64,000 nucleotides of DNA, from contig NZ_JHXZ01000009.1 in NCBI RefSeq assembly GCF_000621565.1, positions 124,001 through 188,000 of the forward strand, given 5' to 3'. The position numbers and the translations under genes were made by a program. The stretch is from Butyrivibrio sp. LB2008. Its GTDB lineage: Bacteria; Bacillota; Clostridia; Lachnospirales; Lachnospiraceae. Of the stretch, positions 54,930 through 63,653 are shown one piece after another; the stretch's first letter is position 1; the number at the start of each line of letters is the position of its first letter. Under the pieces are notes generated by a model, which was not told the DNA's origin, did no database searches, and was given only the letters and a program-made list of their open reading frames with translations.

Positions 54930-57368
54930 ATGAGAAAAGTTGGGCAGGCAGGTAAAGGCATTAGTAGTATTCTTATTTTTGCAATCTGTATAACATCATT
55001 AGCGGGATGCGGTAAGAAAAAAAGCGATAATTCTTTAGAGGAAGCAAAGCAGATCGATAAGAACTGCATCTTTAAGCAGGAAGATTTTGAGGGTATTCTT
55101 GAACCCGGTGAAAAAGCTGATAATATCGAAATTGTGGGCGATAAAGTAAAAGTTATCACTAGGTCGGAAAAAGGAAAGAACAGATGTATCTCTTTTAACA
55201 AAGACGGATCTGATGTTCAGTCAATTGATATCAATACAAGAGAAGATGTTTATTTATCTTCTTGTGCATTTGATAATGACGGAAACATTTACGTGAATAC
55301 TATTGAAGGAATAGTGGATGACAGATTTGCCGATATGGGCGGCGCTGAGGATGCTGAATCCGAAGCAGATGCTGCTTCTTCAGATGCTTCTGCTTCGGAA
55401 CAATCGGATGCAGGAGAAGATGCTTCAAAAGAAGCTTCAAAAGATGCTTCAGCAAGCGAAAGCTCAGCTGCAGAAGAGGCAAACGATGGTGATTTAGGAG
55501 AGAACGTAGCTGATGATGGGAAATCTTATCTTGTAAAGCTTGATCCAACCGGAAAAGAGATATATAAATACGAGCTTTCCAAGGACTTTGAAGGAGAAGA
55601 TTTCGATGTCAGCGAAATCTTCTGGTCTGCCAAGTATGGACTTGTTTGTTCTACGGCAAAGGGCATTCAGGCATATGACGAGCAGAAGGGCTTTGAAATG
55701 CTCATAGATAAAAAGAAGATTGGTGATTCGATATATATTTATAACTTTGTCAAACTTTCAGATGATAAGGCAGTTGTAACTTATTATGATGAAGTAAATT
55801 ATGACGGAGAGACCACTGCGATAATTGATCTTGAGAAGAAGGAAGTTGGAAAGAAACTTGAAGGGCTTAGTGAGAATGCACAGTATAGTTTCTTTACAGG
55901 AACAGATGGCACTTTATATGCTGCAACTGATGTTGGAATCTTTAAATACGATCTTCAGGCATCTAAGCTTGAGAAACTCCTTGATTACAGAGATTCAAAT
56001 ATCGGTTCCGGCGGATGGATGTCATGGATTGCTGCTGTTGCTATAAGCGACAAAGAGTTTATTGCTAGTATTCCGATTGATACAGATAATAATATGGCTC
56101 TTGTAAGGCTCACCAAAGTTAATCCCGAAGATATAGTCGATAAGACAATCATTACTATGAGTACTCTTTGGACTGACGAGACTATCGGAAGCGAGATTAT
56201 GAAATTCAACAGAAATAATGATAAGTACACGATTAAGATTATTGATTACAACGAGCTTTATCCCGATGACTGGGAGGAAGCGCAGAAGCAGTTTAATCTT
56301 GATATTACATCAGGAAAAGCAGCCGATATTATCAATATCTCAGGAAACGAGTCATATCTTAAGAAATACGTAGATAAAGGAATTGTACTTGATCTTACAT
56401 CTGCATTTGAAAATGGTGGCCCTTTGGCTGATATAGAATTCCTTCCGAATATAGATGATATGATGAAGATAGATGGAAAGTATTATTCATTTATTCCTTC
56501 ATTCACGGTTGAAACTTATGTGGTTAGATCTAAATTTGCCAACGGAAAATCATCTCTTACATATAAGGATTGCGATGAACTTATTAAAAGCAAGGGAACT
56601 GATTATGATACAGCATTTGGCTCATTCAATCAAAAGTCGATAATGGCTTCATATTATTGGGAATATTACGGCGATAAGTTTATAGATTGGGAAAATAAGA
56701 AGTGTGATTTCAACAATCCTGAATTTATTGATCTGATGAATTTTATAAATAACTTCCCGGACGAGCGTAAAGACTTTGATAGTAATGATTATATAGATCC
56801 GGAAACTTATTACGCCGATGACAGAGGTCTGTTCTACAACGGATACTTCTATAACATGAACGAATATGCAAGACTTAAGCAGGTGCTGTTTAAGGATGAG
56901 ATTGAATTTGTAGGAGTTCCGAATAATTTCGGTGAAAATTTATCTTCAATAAACGCTAAAACTTTTGTGGTAAACAGCAAAACAAGCCATCAGGATATTA
57001 TTTATGATTTCATCAGGAATCTTTTAGAGGCAGACAGAGGAGCTTGGGGAGGCTTTTCATCGATAAAATCAAAATTTGATTCAGAATTGCAGGAAGCCAC
57101 AAAAGAAAAAAGTGACGACGATTACGATGCATATGTATATGACAGGGTAGCCGAAAAGGAAGTGAAGATTAAGCCTCTTACACAGGAGGAAGTAAAGAAG
57201 TTCAGTGATTTTGTTCTTTCGATAAACTCGCTGTACAGCGGAAATTCGGAAGTTAGCGATATAATATCTGAAGAGTGCTCTGCGTTTTTTAGCGGACAAA
57301 AGACAGCGGAGGAAGTTGCAGAGATAATCCAGAACAGAGTTAGTGTCTATATAAACGAGAATAGTTAA
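54930..57368 (+). CDS. Lipoprotein: propeller-like N-terminus fused to solute-binding domain (paralogue 2)
   Basis: 812 residues, same architecture as the preceding gene. Lipobox LAGC; propeller-like motifs FNKDGSDVQSIDI, VKLDPTGKEIYKYEL, FFTGTDGTLYAAT; an insert of almost pure Asp/Glu/Ala/Ser at the same position; solute-binding part KFNRNNDKYTIKIIDYN, LDITSGKAADIINISG and the shared tail FFSGQKTAEEVAEIIQNRV. I chose ATG 54930 because GGAG lies 9 bases upstream and the paralogues begin MRK; an in-frame ATG at 54915 lacks a ribosome site. Confidence 0.88.
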   Translation: MRKVGQAGKGISSILIFAICITSLAGCGKKKSDNSLEEAKQIDKNCIFKQEDFEGILEPGEKADNIEIVGDKVKVITRSEKGKNRCISFNKDGSDVQSIDINTREDVYLSSCAFDNDGNIYVNTIEGIVDDRFADMGGAEDAESEADAASSDASASEQSDAGEDASKEASKDASASESSAAEEANDGDLGENVADDGKSYLVKLDPTGKEIYKYELSKDFEGEDFDVSEIFWSAKYGLVCSTAKGIQAYDEQKGFEMLIDKKKIGDSIYIYNFVKLSDDKAVVTYYDEVNYDGETTAIIDLEKKEVGKKLEGLSENAQYSFFTGTDGTLYAATDVGIFKYDLQASKLEKLLDYRDSNIGSGGWMSWIAAVAISDKEFIASIPIDTDNNMALVRLTKVNPEDIVDKTIITMSTLWTDETIGSEIMKFNRNNDKYTIKIIDYNELYPDDWEEAQKQFNLDITSGKAADIINISGNESYLKKYVDKGIVLDLTSAFENGGPLADIEFLPNIDDMMKIDGKYYSFIPSFTVETYVVRSKFANGKSSLTYKDCDELIKSKGTDYDTAFGSFNQKSIMASYYWEYYGDKFIDWENKKCDFNNPEFIDLMNFINNFPDERKDFDSNDYIDPETYYADDRGLFYNGYFYNMNEYARLKQVLFKDEIEFVGVPNNFGENLSSINAKTFVVNSKTSHQDIIYDFIRNLLEADRGAWGGFSSIKSKFDSELQEATKEKSDDDYDAYVYDRVAEKEVKIKPLTQEEVKKFSDFVLSINSLYSGNSEVSDIISEECSAFFSGQKTAEEVAEIIQNRVSVYINENS

Positions 57369-57375
57369 TATTTTA

Positions 57376-57405
57376 AGGAGGATGCTGATATTAGGGTATC
57401 CTCCT
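57376..57405 (+). terminator. Intercistronic hairpin, possible attenuator
   Basis: AGGAGGAT (57376-57383) pairs with ATCCTCCT (57398-57405), followed by GTATTTTTAG. The stem contains an AGGAGG sequence with no start codon after it. It lies between paralogues 2 and 3 and could lower expression of the downstream lipoproteins or stabilise the upstream mRNA. Confidence 0.6.
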
Positions 57406-57442
57406 GTATTTTTAGTTATAGTTATAAACGGAGAGAAAAAAT

Positions 57443-59689
57443 ATGAGGAAAGATTATTTTGCAAAAAGAGCTTTGAGCGGCATACTTTCAATTGCTCTTT
57501 GCATTACTGCTTTTACAGGGTGCGGTAAGAAAAAGGATGATAATCCTGTAGCTAAGGTAAAAGAGCAGTCGAAGGATTATGTTTTTAAACAGGAGAGCAT
57601 TAAGGGAACTATAGAGAAAGATGAAAGAGTTACCTGTATTGATAAGGTTGGGGACAAGATCAAGGCAGTGATCGGCACAAAAAGCGGAAGTATAAGATGT
57701 GTGACATTTAATCCTGACGGATCGGATATACAGTCTTATGTTATCGAAGGAGAAGAATATTACAGCGCTGAGGAATGTGCTTTTGATAATGACGGAAATC
57801 TTTATGTGCATCTTTTTACATCTCCAAAAGAAGATGGAAGTTATGAAAACGCGGAAGTAGATAGGACAGAATATCTTGCAAAGTATGACACTTCGGGAAA
57901 TGAACTTTTCAAAGTTGATGTTTCCAAAGAACTGACAGAGGAAGAATTAGAGAACAATAATTTCTTTATATATGATATGGTCTGGGTCCGGGATAAAGGA
58001 CTTGTAGTCGGAACTCCCGGAGGAGTTGAGACATATGACGATGCTAACGGATTCAGTATGGTTATGCCGGGTGGCGCAGAAGGCTCTTTTGCCCATATAA
58101 GTCAGATTGTCAAAGGCTTAGATTCACAGTTATATATTCAATATGACGACGAAAAGTTCAGTACGCTTGATCTTGACAATAAAAAGATTGGTGAACCGAT
58201 TGAATGTTTTGATCCGACTCAGTTCTATCAGTTTTTTGAAGGTGAAGGACATGATTTATTTGCTGCTACTTCTGAAGGGATTTTTGTATTTGACGGAAAA
58301 GAAAAGCAGCTTGTTAAAGTTCTTGATTTTAACGATTCACTTATGAGCGGCGGAATATATGATGCGGTTGCGCTTAGCGATACTGAAATAATCGCAGCTG
58401 TATCGGGAGATACTCCTGATGAATATGGCTTTAATGCCGATATTGTAAGGCTTACAAAAGTAAATCCGGAGGCTGTCGGAGAAAAGATCCAGCTTACGAT
58501 GGCTTGCTTTGTCGGTGGAAACTATGCTGAAAAAGCGGCTTCAAAGTTTAATAAAGTAAATGATAAGTATAGTATCAAAGTCATAAATTATCCTGAGCTG
58601 TATGGCTCTGAGGAAGAGGGAATCAAGCAGTTTAATCTTGAACTTGTATCGGGAGATGCGCCCGATATTATTGATACCTCAGGTCTTAATGTATCAGTTC
58701 AGGAATATGTAAATAAGGGGCTTTTGCTTGATCTGACACCTGCTTTTGAAGATGGCGGTGGACTTGGTGATATCGAGTTTCTTCCTAATCTTGCTGAGAT
58801 GATGAAAGTTAATGGCAAAATATACAGGGCGATTCCGGAGTTCGGTATTAAAACATATATTGTAAGAGAAAGATTTGCGGGTGGAAAAAACTCTTTTACC
58901 TATGATGAGTGCGAGGAACTTATAAAGAGTAAAAACCTTGATTATGTCTCTGCATTCGGCGATGTAAATAAAAATGTAATAATTTCTTATAATTTGCCGT
59001 ATAATAGAAATAAGTATATAGATTGGCAGAACAAAAAATGCAGCTTTAACAGTCAGGATTTCGTTGAGTTTTTAAATTTTGTAAACAGGTTCAAAGAAAA
59101 CAACGAGGAAGAAGATTCTGATGGTTTGGATCTTAAGTATGCCGATGACAGGGCGATTTTTTATAATGCTGAGATTTATGACCTTTATGAATATTCAAGG
59201 ATTAAACAGGCTGTATTTAGTGATGAAATTGCTATGGTGGGATGTCCCAATAAGGACGGCGAGAACCTGGCTGCGATCAATGCATTTGACAGTGTGTCTG
59301 TAAGCAGCAGAACAAAATATCCAGAAGCGGCATATGATTTTATCAGATTCCTTTTTGATGATTCTAATGATCTTGGTGGAGTTTTCACATCGAATAAGGC
59401 AGGATTTGAAAAGGCTTTGGAGGAAGCGACCAAAGAAAGTGTCAGCTCGGAGACTTTATTAGTTCCGGGTGGCGGCGGTGAGGTTAAGAGAGAGCCGTTA
59501 TCACAGGAAGAAGCGCAAAAGTTCTATGATTATGTGACTTCAATCAATACCTTGTATGAAGAAGAGGGAGCAATAAGCAATATTATTGTTGAGGAAACAT
59601 CGGCATTCTTTAGCGGACAGAAAACCGCGGAAGAGGTCGCTGATATTATTCAGAGCAGAGTTAATATCTACATCAATGAGAATAGTTGA
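57443..59689 (+). CDS. Lipoprotein: propeller-like N-terminus fused to solute-binding domain (paralogue 3)
   Basis: 748 residues; lipobox FTGC. It has FNPDGSDIQSYVI, LAKYDTSGNELFKVDV and FFEGEGHDLFAATSEGIFVFD in the N-terminal half, but lacks the acidic low-complexity insert, which explains the shorter length. The solute-binding half shows KFNKVNDKYSIKVINYPEL, LELVSGDAPDIIDTSG and the tail FFSGQKTAEEVADIIQSRV. GGAGAGAAAAA precedes the ATG. Sequence identity with paralogues 1 and 2 is clear but moderate, so the copies are old. Confidence 0.88.
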   Translation: MRKDYFAKRALSGILSIALCITAFTGCGKKKDDNPVAKVKEQSKDYVFKQESIKGTIEKDERVTCIDKVGDKIKAVIGTKSGSIRCVTFNPDGSDIQSYVIEGEEYYSAEECAFDNDGNLYVHLFTSPKEDGSYENAEVDRTEYLAKYDTSGNELFKVDVSKELTEEELENNNFFIYDMVWVRDKGLVVGTPGGVETYDDANGFSMVMPGGAEGSFAHISQIVKGLDSQLYIQYDDEKFSTLDLDNKKIGEPIECFDPTQFYQFFEGEGHDLFAATSEGIFVFDGKEKQLVKVLDFNDSLMSGGIYDAVALSDTEIIAAVSGDTPDEYGFNADIVRLTKVNPEAVGEKIQLTMACFVGGNYAEKAASKFNKVNDKYSIKVINYPELYGSEEEGIKQFNLELVSGDAPDIIDTSGLNVSVQEYVNKGLLLDLTPAFEDGGGLGDIEFLPNLAEMMKVNGKIYRAIPEFGIKTYIVRERFAGGKNSFTYDECEELIKSKNLDYVSAFGDVNKNVIISYNLPYNRNKYIDWQNKKCSFNSQDFVEFLNFVNRFKENNEEEDSDGLDLKYADDRAIFYNAEIYDLYEYSRIKQAVFSDEIAMVGCPNKDGENLAAINAFDSVSVSSRTKYPEAAYDFIRFLFDDSNDLGGVFTSNKAGFEKALEEATKESVSSETLLVPGGGGEVKREPLSQEEAQKFYDYVTSINTLYEEEGAISNIIVEETSAFFSGQKTAEEVADIIQSRVNIYINENS

Positions 59690-59728
59690 TGTGTTAAAGA
59701 TATAAGTGGTTTTTAAGGAGAGAATATT

Positions 59729-60862
59729 ATGAGAAAAGAAATTTTATCAAAACGGGTTGCAAGTTGCATTTTTGCTACGGCTTTATGCGTGGTGACATTT
59801 GCAGGATGTGGTAAAAAAGAAGTCGGTGCCGAAGTAGGCAACGCCGAAACTTCCGTAGCGCAGGAGACAGCAGCTCAGGAAGAAAACTGCATCTTTAATT
59901 TGAATAAGCTAAGTGGGATAACAGACGAATCGGAGTTCATTGAATATTTTGATTATGCGGCAGGAAGATGCGTGGTTGTTGCGGTTGGAGACCAGGGAGA
60001 TCGCAAATACATTTCATTTAATCCTGACGGATCAGATGTTAATTCTTTTAACCTTAGTGTGGGCTCTGTTATATCAAGCTATGCAGTTGATGCTGAAGGC
60101 AATTTTTATATGCAATATATAGAATATAATGAAGAAGCTGATACGGAAGCTGATGAAGAAGGTGTTGCCCATGCGGGCGATGACGATGAGAGCGAAGATG
60201 CAGCTCCCGAAGACTGGCAGGGAGATGCTGCCGATGCAGAGAGTGCGATGAAGGCAGCAGGCCTTGTGAAGTTCGATGCGACGGGAAAAGAGATTTTCAG
60301 AAAAGATCTTATGAGCAATTACAAAGGAGATGGCTCTTTTGTTGTAAACAGTATTGTATGGACTGAGAAGAATGGACTTTTATTTAATACAACCACAGGT
60401 ATCATGAAGTTTGACGAGAACAGCGGCCTTTCAACGATCATGGAATGTAAGGATTTCGGCGATAAATATGAAGGTTATTGTACTTTGTTTAAGGGCGCGG
60501 GAGATAAGCTTTTTGCTTCTGTATATGAAGGTGAAGATGGATATATTACTTATGCAGTAGATCTTGATGGAAAGAAGCTCAGCGATCCTCTCAGCATACC
60601 AAAAGAGTATTTTTACTTCTTTGCAGGTGAAGGACATGATTTCTATTGTGCTGATGCGGAAGCTGTTTACGGATATGACGGTAGTGCAGACAAATTGGTT
60701 AAGGTAATGGATTTTGCACAGTCAAAATTAGAGCCTGATGTAACGGGAATACTTATCAATTATGCGGTTGCTTTGAGTGACAAAGAGATAATTGCGGATG
60801 TAACGGTAGACACTGATGCTTTTTCATCCAACATCTGCAAACTTATCAAGGCAGAAGGCTGA
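59729..60862 (+). CDS. Lipoprotein: propeller-like domain only (paralogue 4)
   Basis: 377 residues; lipobox FAGC. It aligns with the N-terminal half of paralogues 1-3 (FNPDGSDVNSFNL, LVKFDATGKEIFRKDL, FFAGEGHDFYCADAEAVYGYD) and carries an acidic insert (DADTEADEEG-like, about 130-175). It stops with NICKLIKAEG just where the others continue VKVNPED and enter the solute-binding domain. The clean boundary and good ribosome site suggest a functional stand-alone domain rather than decay. Confidence 0.85.
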   Translation: MRKEILSKRVASCIFATALCVVTFAGCGKKEVGAEVGNAETSVAQETAAQEENCIFNLNKLSGITDESEFIEYFDYAAGRCVVVAVGDQGDRKYISFNPDGSDVNSFNLSVGSVISSYAVDAEGNFYMQYIEYNEEADTEADEEGVAHAGDDDESEDAAPEDWQGDAADAESAMKAAGLVKFDATGKEIFRKDLMSNYKGDGSFVVNSIVWTEKNGLLFNTTTGIMKFDENSGLSTIMECKDFGDKYEGYCTLFKGAGDKLFASVYEGEDGYITYAVDLDGKKLSDPLSIPKEYFYFFAGEGHDFYCADAEAVYGYDGSADKLVKVMDFAQSKLEPDVTGILINYAVALSDKEIIADVTVDTDAFSSNICKLIKAEG

Positions 60863-60907
60863 TAAGTTTTTAGGTTTGTTTATTCGTGCTTTTAGAATGG
60901 AAAGATT

Positions 60908-62002
60908 ATGAGAATAGCTTTTTGGGGAAAAAGAATTTGGAGCTATATCTTGGCAGCAGCTTTTCTTGTTACGGCATTTACAGGGTGCAGTTTCAAGAAG
61001 GCTGATAGTGCCAAGTCTTCGGAGCATGCAACAAAACAGTATGACAGCTGTGTTTTTTCGCATGCCGAGCTTGAAGGGGTAATAAGGGATATGGAGAGTC
61101 TTGAATACCTGGATTATTCGGACGGCAAGTGTATAGCTGTCACGGATCTGGGTGTCGGAAGGCACAGATATATCTCTTTTGTCCCAAACGGCACAGAAGT
61201 AAAGTCGTTTGAGATAAGAGCCGGCGCTCCGGGAATGTCGTGTAAATTTGCGACAGATAACGAACAAAATCTTTATATGTATTATGAAACCTACAAGAGT
61301 GAATATGAGATTGAAGATTTTGCTTCGCTATTTGAAAACTATTTTGGAGGAGGCGAGGATATTACCGGTGACTTTTCTGTTTTCATTAGCGATGCCGCTG
61401 TTGTTAAGTTTGATAATAAGGGAAAAGAGCTATTTGATATTAATCTCACTGACATGGTAACGGGTGAGGGACATTTTGATATCAATAATATTTTCTGGAC
61501 CAAGAATACGGGACTTATTCTTGATACGACCAAAGGAATCATGAAGTGCGAAAAAAAGAGCGGAGTCAGTGAATATATGGGACTTGATGTGCTCGGTGAA
61601 TCATATGCTGATTGCGGTTATCTCTTTAGGGGAGCAAACGGCAAGCTCTTTGCTTCGATTGGTAGTGAGGATGCGGAATACGCTGAATGTTACCGGATTG
61701 ATCTTGATAATATGACGCTCAGTGATCCGCTTAATGTATTCAATGACAAGGATTACGATTTCTTCAGGGGCGTAGTCTATGATTTCTACGCAGCCGACTC
61801 AGAAGCGCTTTACGGATATGACGGCGAGTCTGGCAAATGCAAAAAGCTTGTGGATTTCGCAGAGTCCGGTCTTGAGCCTTCCTCAAACGGAAGAGTCCTT
61901 GAAAAGGCGGTTATTTTGAGCGATAACTATATCGTTGCGGACCTTTCCGACGATGAAGGGTTTAATGCTAATTTGTGTAAGCTTAAGAGGAAAGCGGAAT
62001 GA
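60908..62002 (+). CDS. Lipoprotein: propeller-like domain only (paralogue 5)
   Basis: 364 residues; lipobox FTGC. It contains FVPNGTEVKSFEI, VVKFDNKGKELFDINL and FFRGVVYDFYAADSEALYGYD, and ends LCKLKRKAE at the same domain boundary as paralogue 4. No acidic repeat insert; instead a Phe/Gly-rich stretch (FASLFENYFGGGEDI). It is the last member of the array; no solute-binding remnant follows. Its ribosome site is ATGGAAAGATT, weaker than those of its neighbours. Confidence 0.85.
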   Translation: MRIAFWGKRIWSYILAAAFLVTAFTGCSFKKADSAKSSEHATKQYDSCVFSHAELEGVIRDMESLEYLDYSDGKCIAVTDLGVGRHRYISFVPNGTEVKSFEIRAGAPGMSCKFATDNEQNLYMYYETYKSEYEIEDFASLFENYFGGGEDITGDFSVFISDAAVVKFDNKGKELFDINLTDMVTGEGHFDINNIFWTKNTGLILDTTKGIMKCEKKSGVSEYMGLDVLGESYADCGYLFRGANGKLFASIGSEDAEYAECYRIDLDNMTLSDPLNVFNDKDYDFFRGVVYDFYAADSEALYGYDGESGKCKKLVDFAESGLEPSSNGRVLEKAVILSDNYIVADLSDDEGFNANLCKLKRKAE

Positions 62003-62120
62003 ACATGATGGACGAAACAAATTTACAGGCCCAAAGATCGATTATTTTAGATATAAGATAGAGAGAGTCTGTGAATGTTTGTATTACTATGAAGAGGCTA
62101 GAGGATAGGCATAAATTGAT

Positions 62121-62837
62121 ATGCATGATGAGTTAATAGAAGCATATAAGCGATACTATAGAATTGTTGAATGTGCTTGTGTCGATTTAATTGATTATTA
62201 TAATAAAATTGGAGCAGTACTCTGGGATAAGTACTCATTGATAGAGTATTTACATCAAGAAAGAATATTTGAAATATGTTTTGATGAAAAGAAATATCTC
62301 TTTCACGGCGGCGGATGTACTGTGATGCTTTATGACAATCCGCTTATAGACTGGGATTTTGGGTATAGAAGCTGGTGGTGTGGAATAGATCCTTATAAGA
62401 TGGCAAGAACTTTGAAAGCAGATCAATATACTGATGCGGATTTTTACAATGGGGAGTATATTCAGGAAATCTGTGAAAAAAGCTGCTTAGAAAATATAGT
62501 GTTTGTCTATAAGAATCAGTATTATATTAATTTGCTTTCAATAGGTGCAAAAGAGCTGAAAAGACCTGAAACATATGACAAGATGATTGTAAGATATAAA
62601 GATAGAATCAAAGAATTTCCAAAGACAAAGAGTATTGATAAGTTTTTGAGAAAGAGTACTAATGTGTACAGTGATATTGAAAGTCTTGGCAATCTTTATT
62701 TCTTGTCGTTTTTTCTGGATGGTACAGAAGTGGGGAGCTTTGTTTATAGAGATATAGCGTTTCCAGAGACGGCAGCAAAGATAATGAATGACGAAATAAT
62801 AAAACCGCATAAAGTAGATTTTTGGAATAATATATGA
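62121..62837 (+). CDS. Unassigned protein, possibly DUF6896-like
   Basis: 238 residues; I am not sure of the family. The segment KKYLFHGGGCTVMLYD followed by WDFG and GIDPYKMARTL resembles DUF6896-type proteins that occur in toxin-immunity loci. No signal peptide or membrane span. Base composition is AT-richer than the preceding operon. The next gene overlaps its stop by four bases (ATGA). About 120 bases before it carry no clear gene. Confidence 0.6.
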   Translation: MHDELIEAYKRYYRIVECACVDLIDYYNKIGAVLWDKYSLIEYLHQERIFEICFDEKKYLFHGGGCTVMLYDNPLIDWDFGYRSWWCGIDPYKMARTLKADQYTDADFYNGEYIQEICEKSCLENIVFVYKNQYYINLLSIGAKELKRPETYDKMIVRYKDRIKEFPKTKSIDKFLRKSTNVYSDIESLGNLYFLSFFLDGTEVGSFVYRDIAFPETAAKIMNDEIIKPHKVDFWNNI

Positions 62838-63085
62838 AGCAACCAACAAAAGAAGAAATATCGAAAAACATAGATTTGGTCTTGAAAAATTATGTTTCAA
62901 GAGAAGAAATATGTGAGTGGGCTATTAACTATATTAGACAAGAAGATCAAGTTGATATTGACGACATGGAAGCGTGGCATTTTTTAGTAGCAATCTCAAA
63001 TATCGACGAGATGATTGCGCCTGATATATATCTTTTTGGCAAAGAAGATATACAGATTATAGTAAAGAAGTATTGTCAATCTTGA
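62834..63085 (+). CDS. Small acidic protein, unassigned (possible immunity protein)
   Basis: 83 residues, helical and acidic, with REEICEWAINYIRQEDQ and WHFLVAISNIDEMIAPDIYLFG. This resembles small immunity-type proteins of Firmicutes, but I recognise no named family. It is coupled to the preceding gene by overlap. Confidence 0.6.
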   Translation: MKQPTKEEISKNIDLVLKNYVSREEICEWAINYIRQEDQVDIDDMEAWHFLVAISNIDEMIAPDIYLFGKEDIQIIVKKYCQS

Positions 63086-63097
63086 GAGAATGTTGAA

Positions 63098-63508
63098 ATG
63101 GCTATTTGGCAAATTGATTTTAATGTTATCGATAAAAATAAAAAGAATACAGATGAAGATATTTGCTATTGGAACAATGAACCTGTTGGTGCCAATGATG
63201 TTACTTTTCTGGAAAAAGAAGATAGCTGGTCAAAAGATATAATACAGTTTGGAAGCTTGGAAGGCACATGTATTGAATTGTTATTAGAGAATTCGCGTGT
63301 TGTAGAAGTCAGCATCAGGCTGGATCTGAGGACGTTAAATAGATTGTTGTTATCAGATGTGATTGATTATATTAAAAGAATAGATGCCAATATTTATTAT
63401 AATGATGAGATAATAACACCTTCATATGAAAATATCTGTAGTATTATAAGGGCATCGGATGCGCATAAATACTGTAGTAATCCGGTATTGCTTTTTGCGG
63501 AATTATAA
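63098..63508 (+). CDS. Unassigned protein, 136 residues
   Basis: The protein starts MAIWQIDFNVIDKNK and shows alternating strands and helices (CIELLLENSRVVEVSIRLDLRT). No catalytic motif, signal peptide or membrane segment. Its position after two small overlapping genes, 12 bases away, suggests one transcript. The pattern of short soluble genes next to a mobile element is that of immunity or orphan defence genes; a specific function cannot be given. Confidence 0.6.
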   Translation: MAIWQIDFNVIDKNKKNTDEDICYWNNEPVGANDVTFLEKEDSWSKDIIQFGSLEGTCIELLLENSRVVEVSIRLDLRTLNRLLLSDVIDYIKRIDANIYYNDEIITPSYENICSIIRASDAHKYCSNPVLLFAEL

Positions 63509-63572
63509 GTATTTCTTAAGAAAATTTAAGAAATATCTACAGCAGTTCTTAAGATTTGTTTGCTATCATTGA

Positions 63573-63615
63573 ATATGTCGACGGTCTTTCAACGGCCATT
63601 CTCAAGTCGACATAT
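63573..63615. promoter_or_regulatory. Inverted repeat and TTAAGAA direct repeats upstream of the transposase gene
   Basis: ATATGTCGAC (63573-63582) and GTCGACATAT (63606-63615) form a 10-bp inverted repeat around a 23-base loop. Just before it, CTTAAGAA-type repeats occur at about 63514-63556 (CTTAAGAAAATTTAAGAAAT and TTCTTAAGA). The region could be the end or control site of the element that carries the following gene. Confidence 0.45.
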
Positions 63616-63653
63616 GGCTGCTTGGCCAAATCTATTTTTTCAGGAGGAGCTGT

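Noticed and set aside
59729..62002. Pseudogenes made by truncation of paralogues 4 and 5
   Set aside because: Both have intact signal peptides, normal stop codons at the same domain border and no downstream remnant of the solute-binding domain.
62003..62120. A short gene starting at ATGGACGAAAC after paralogue 5
   Set aside because: Only 17 codons, no ribosome site of note and no recognisable product.
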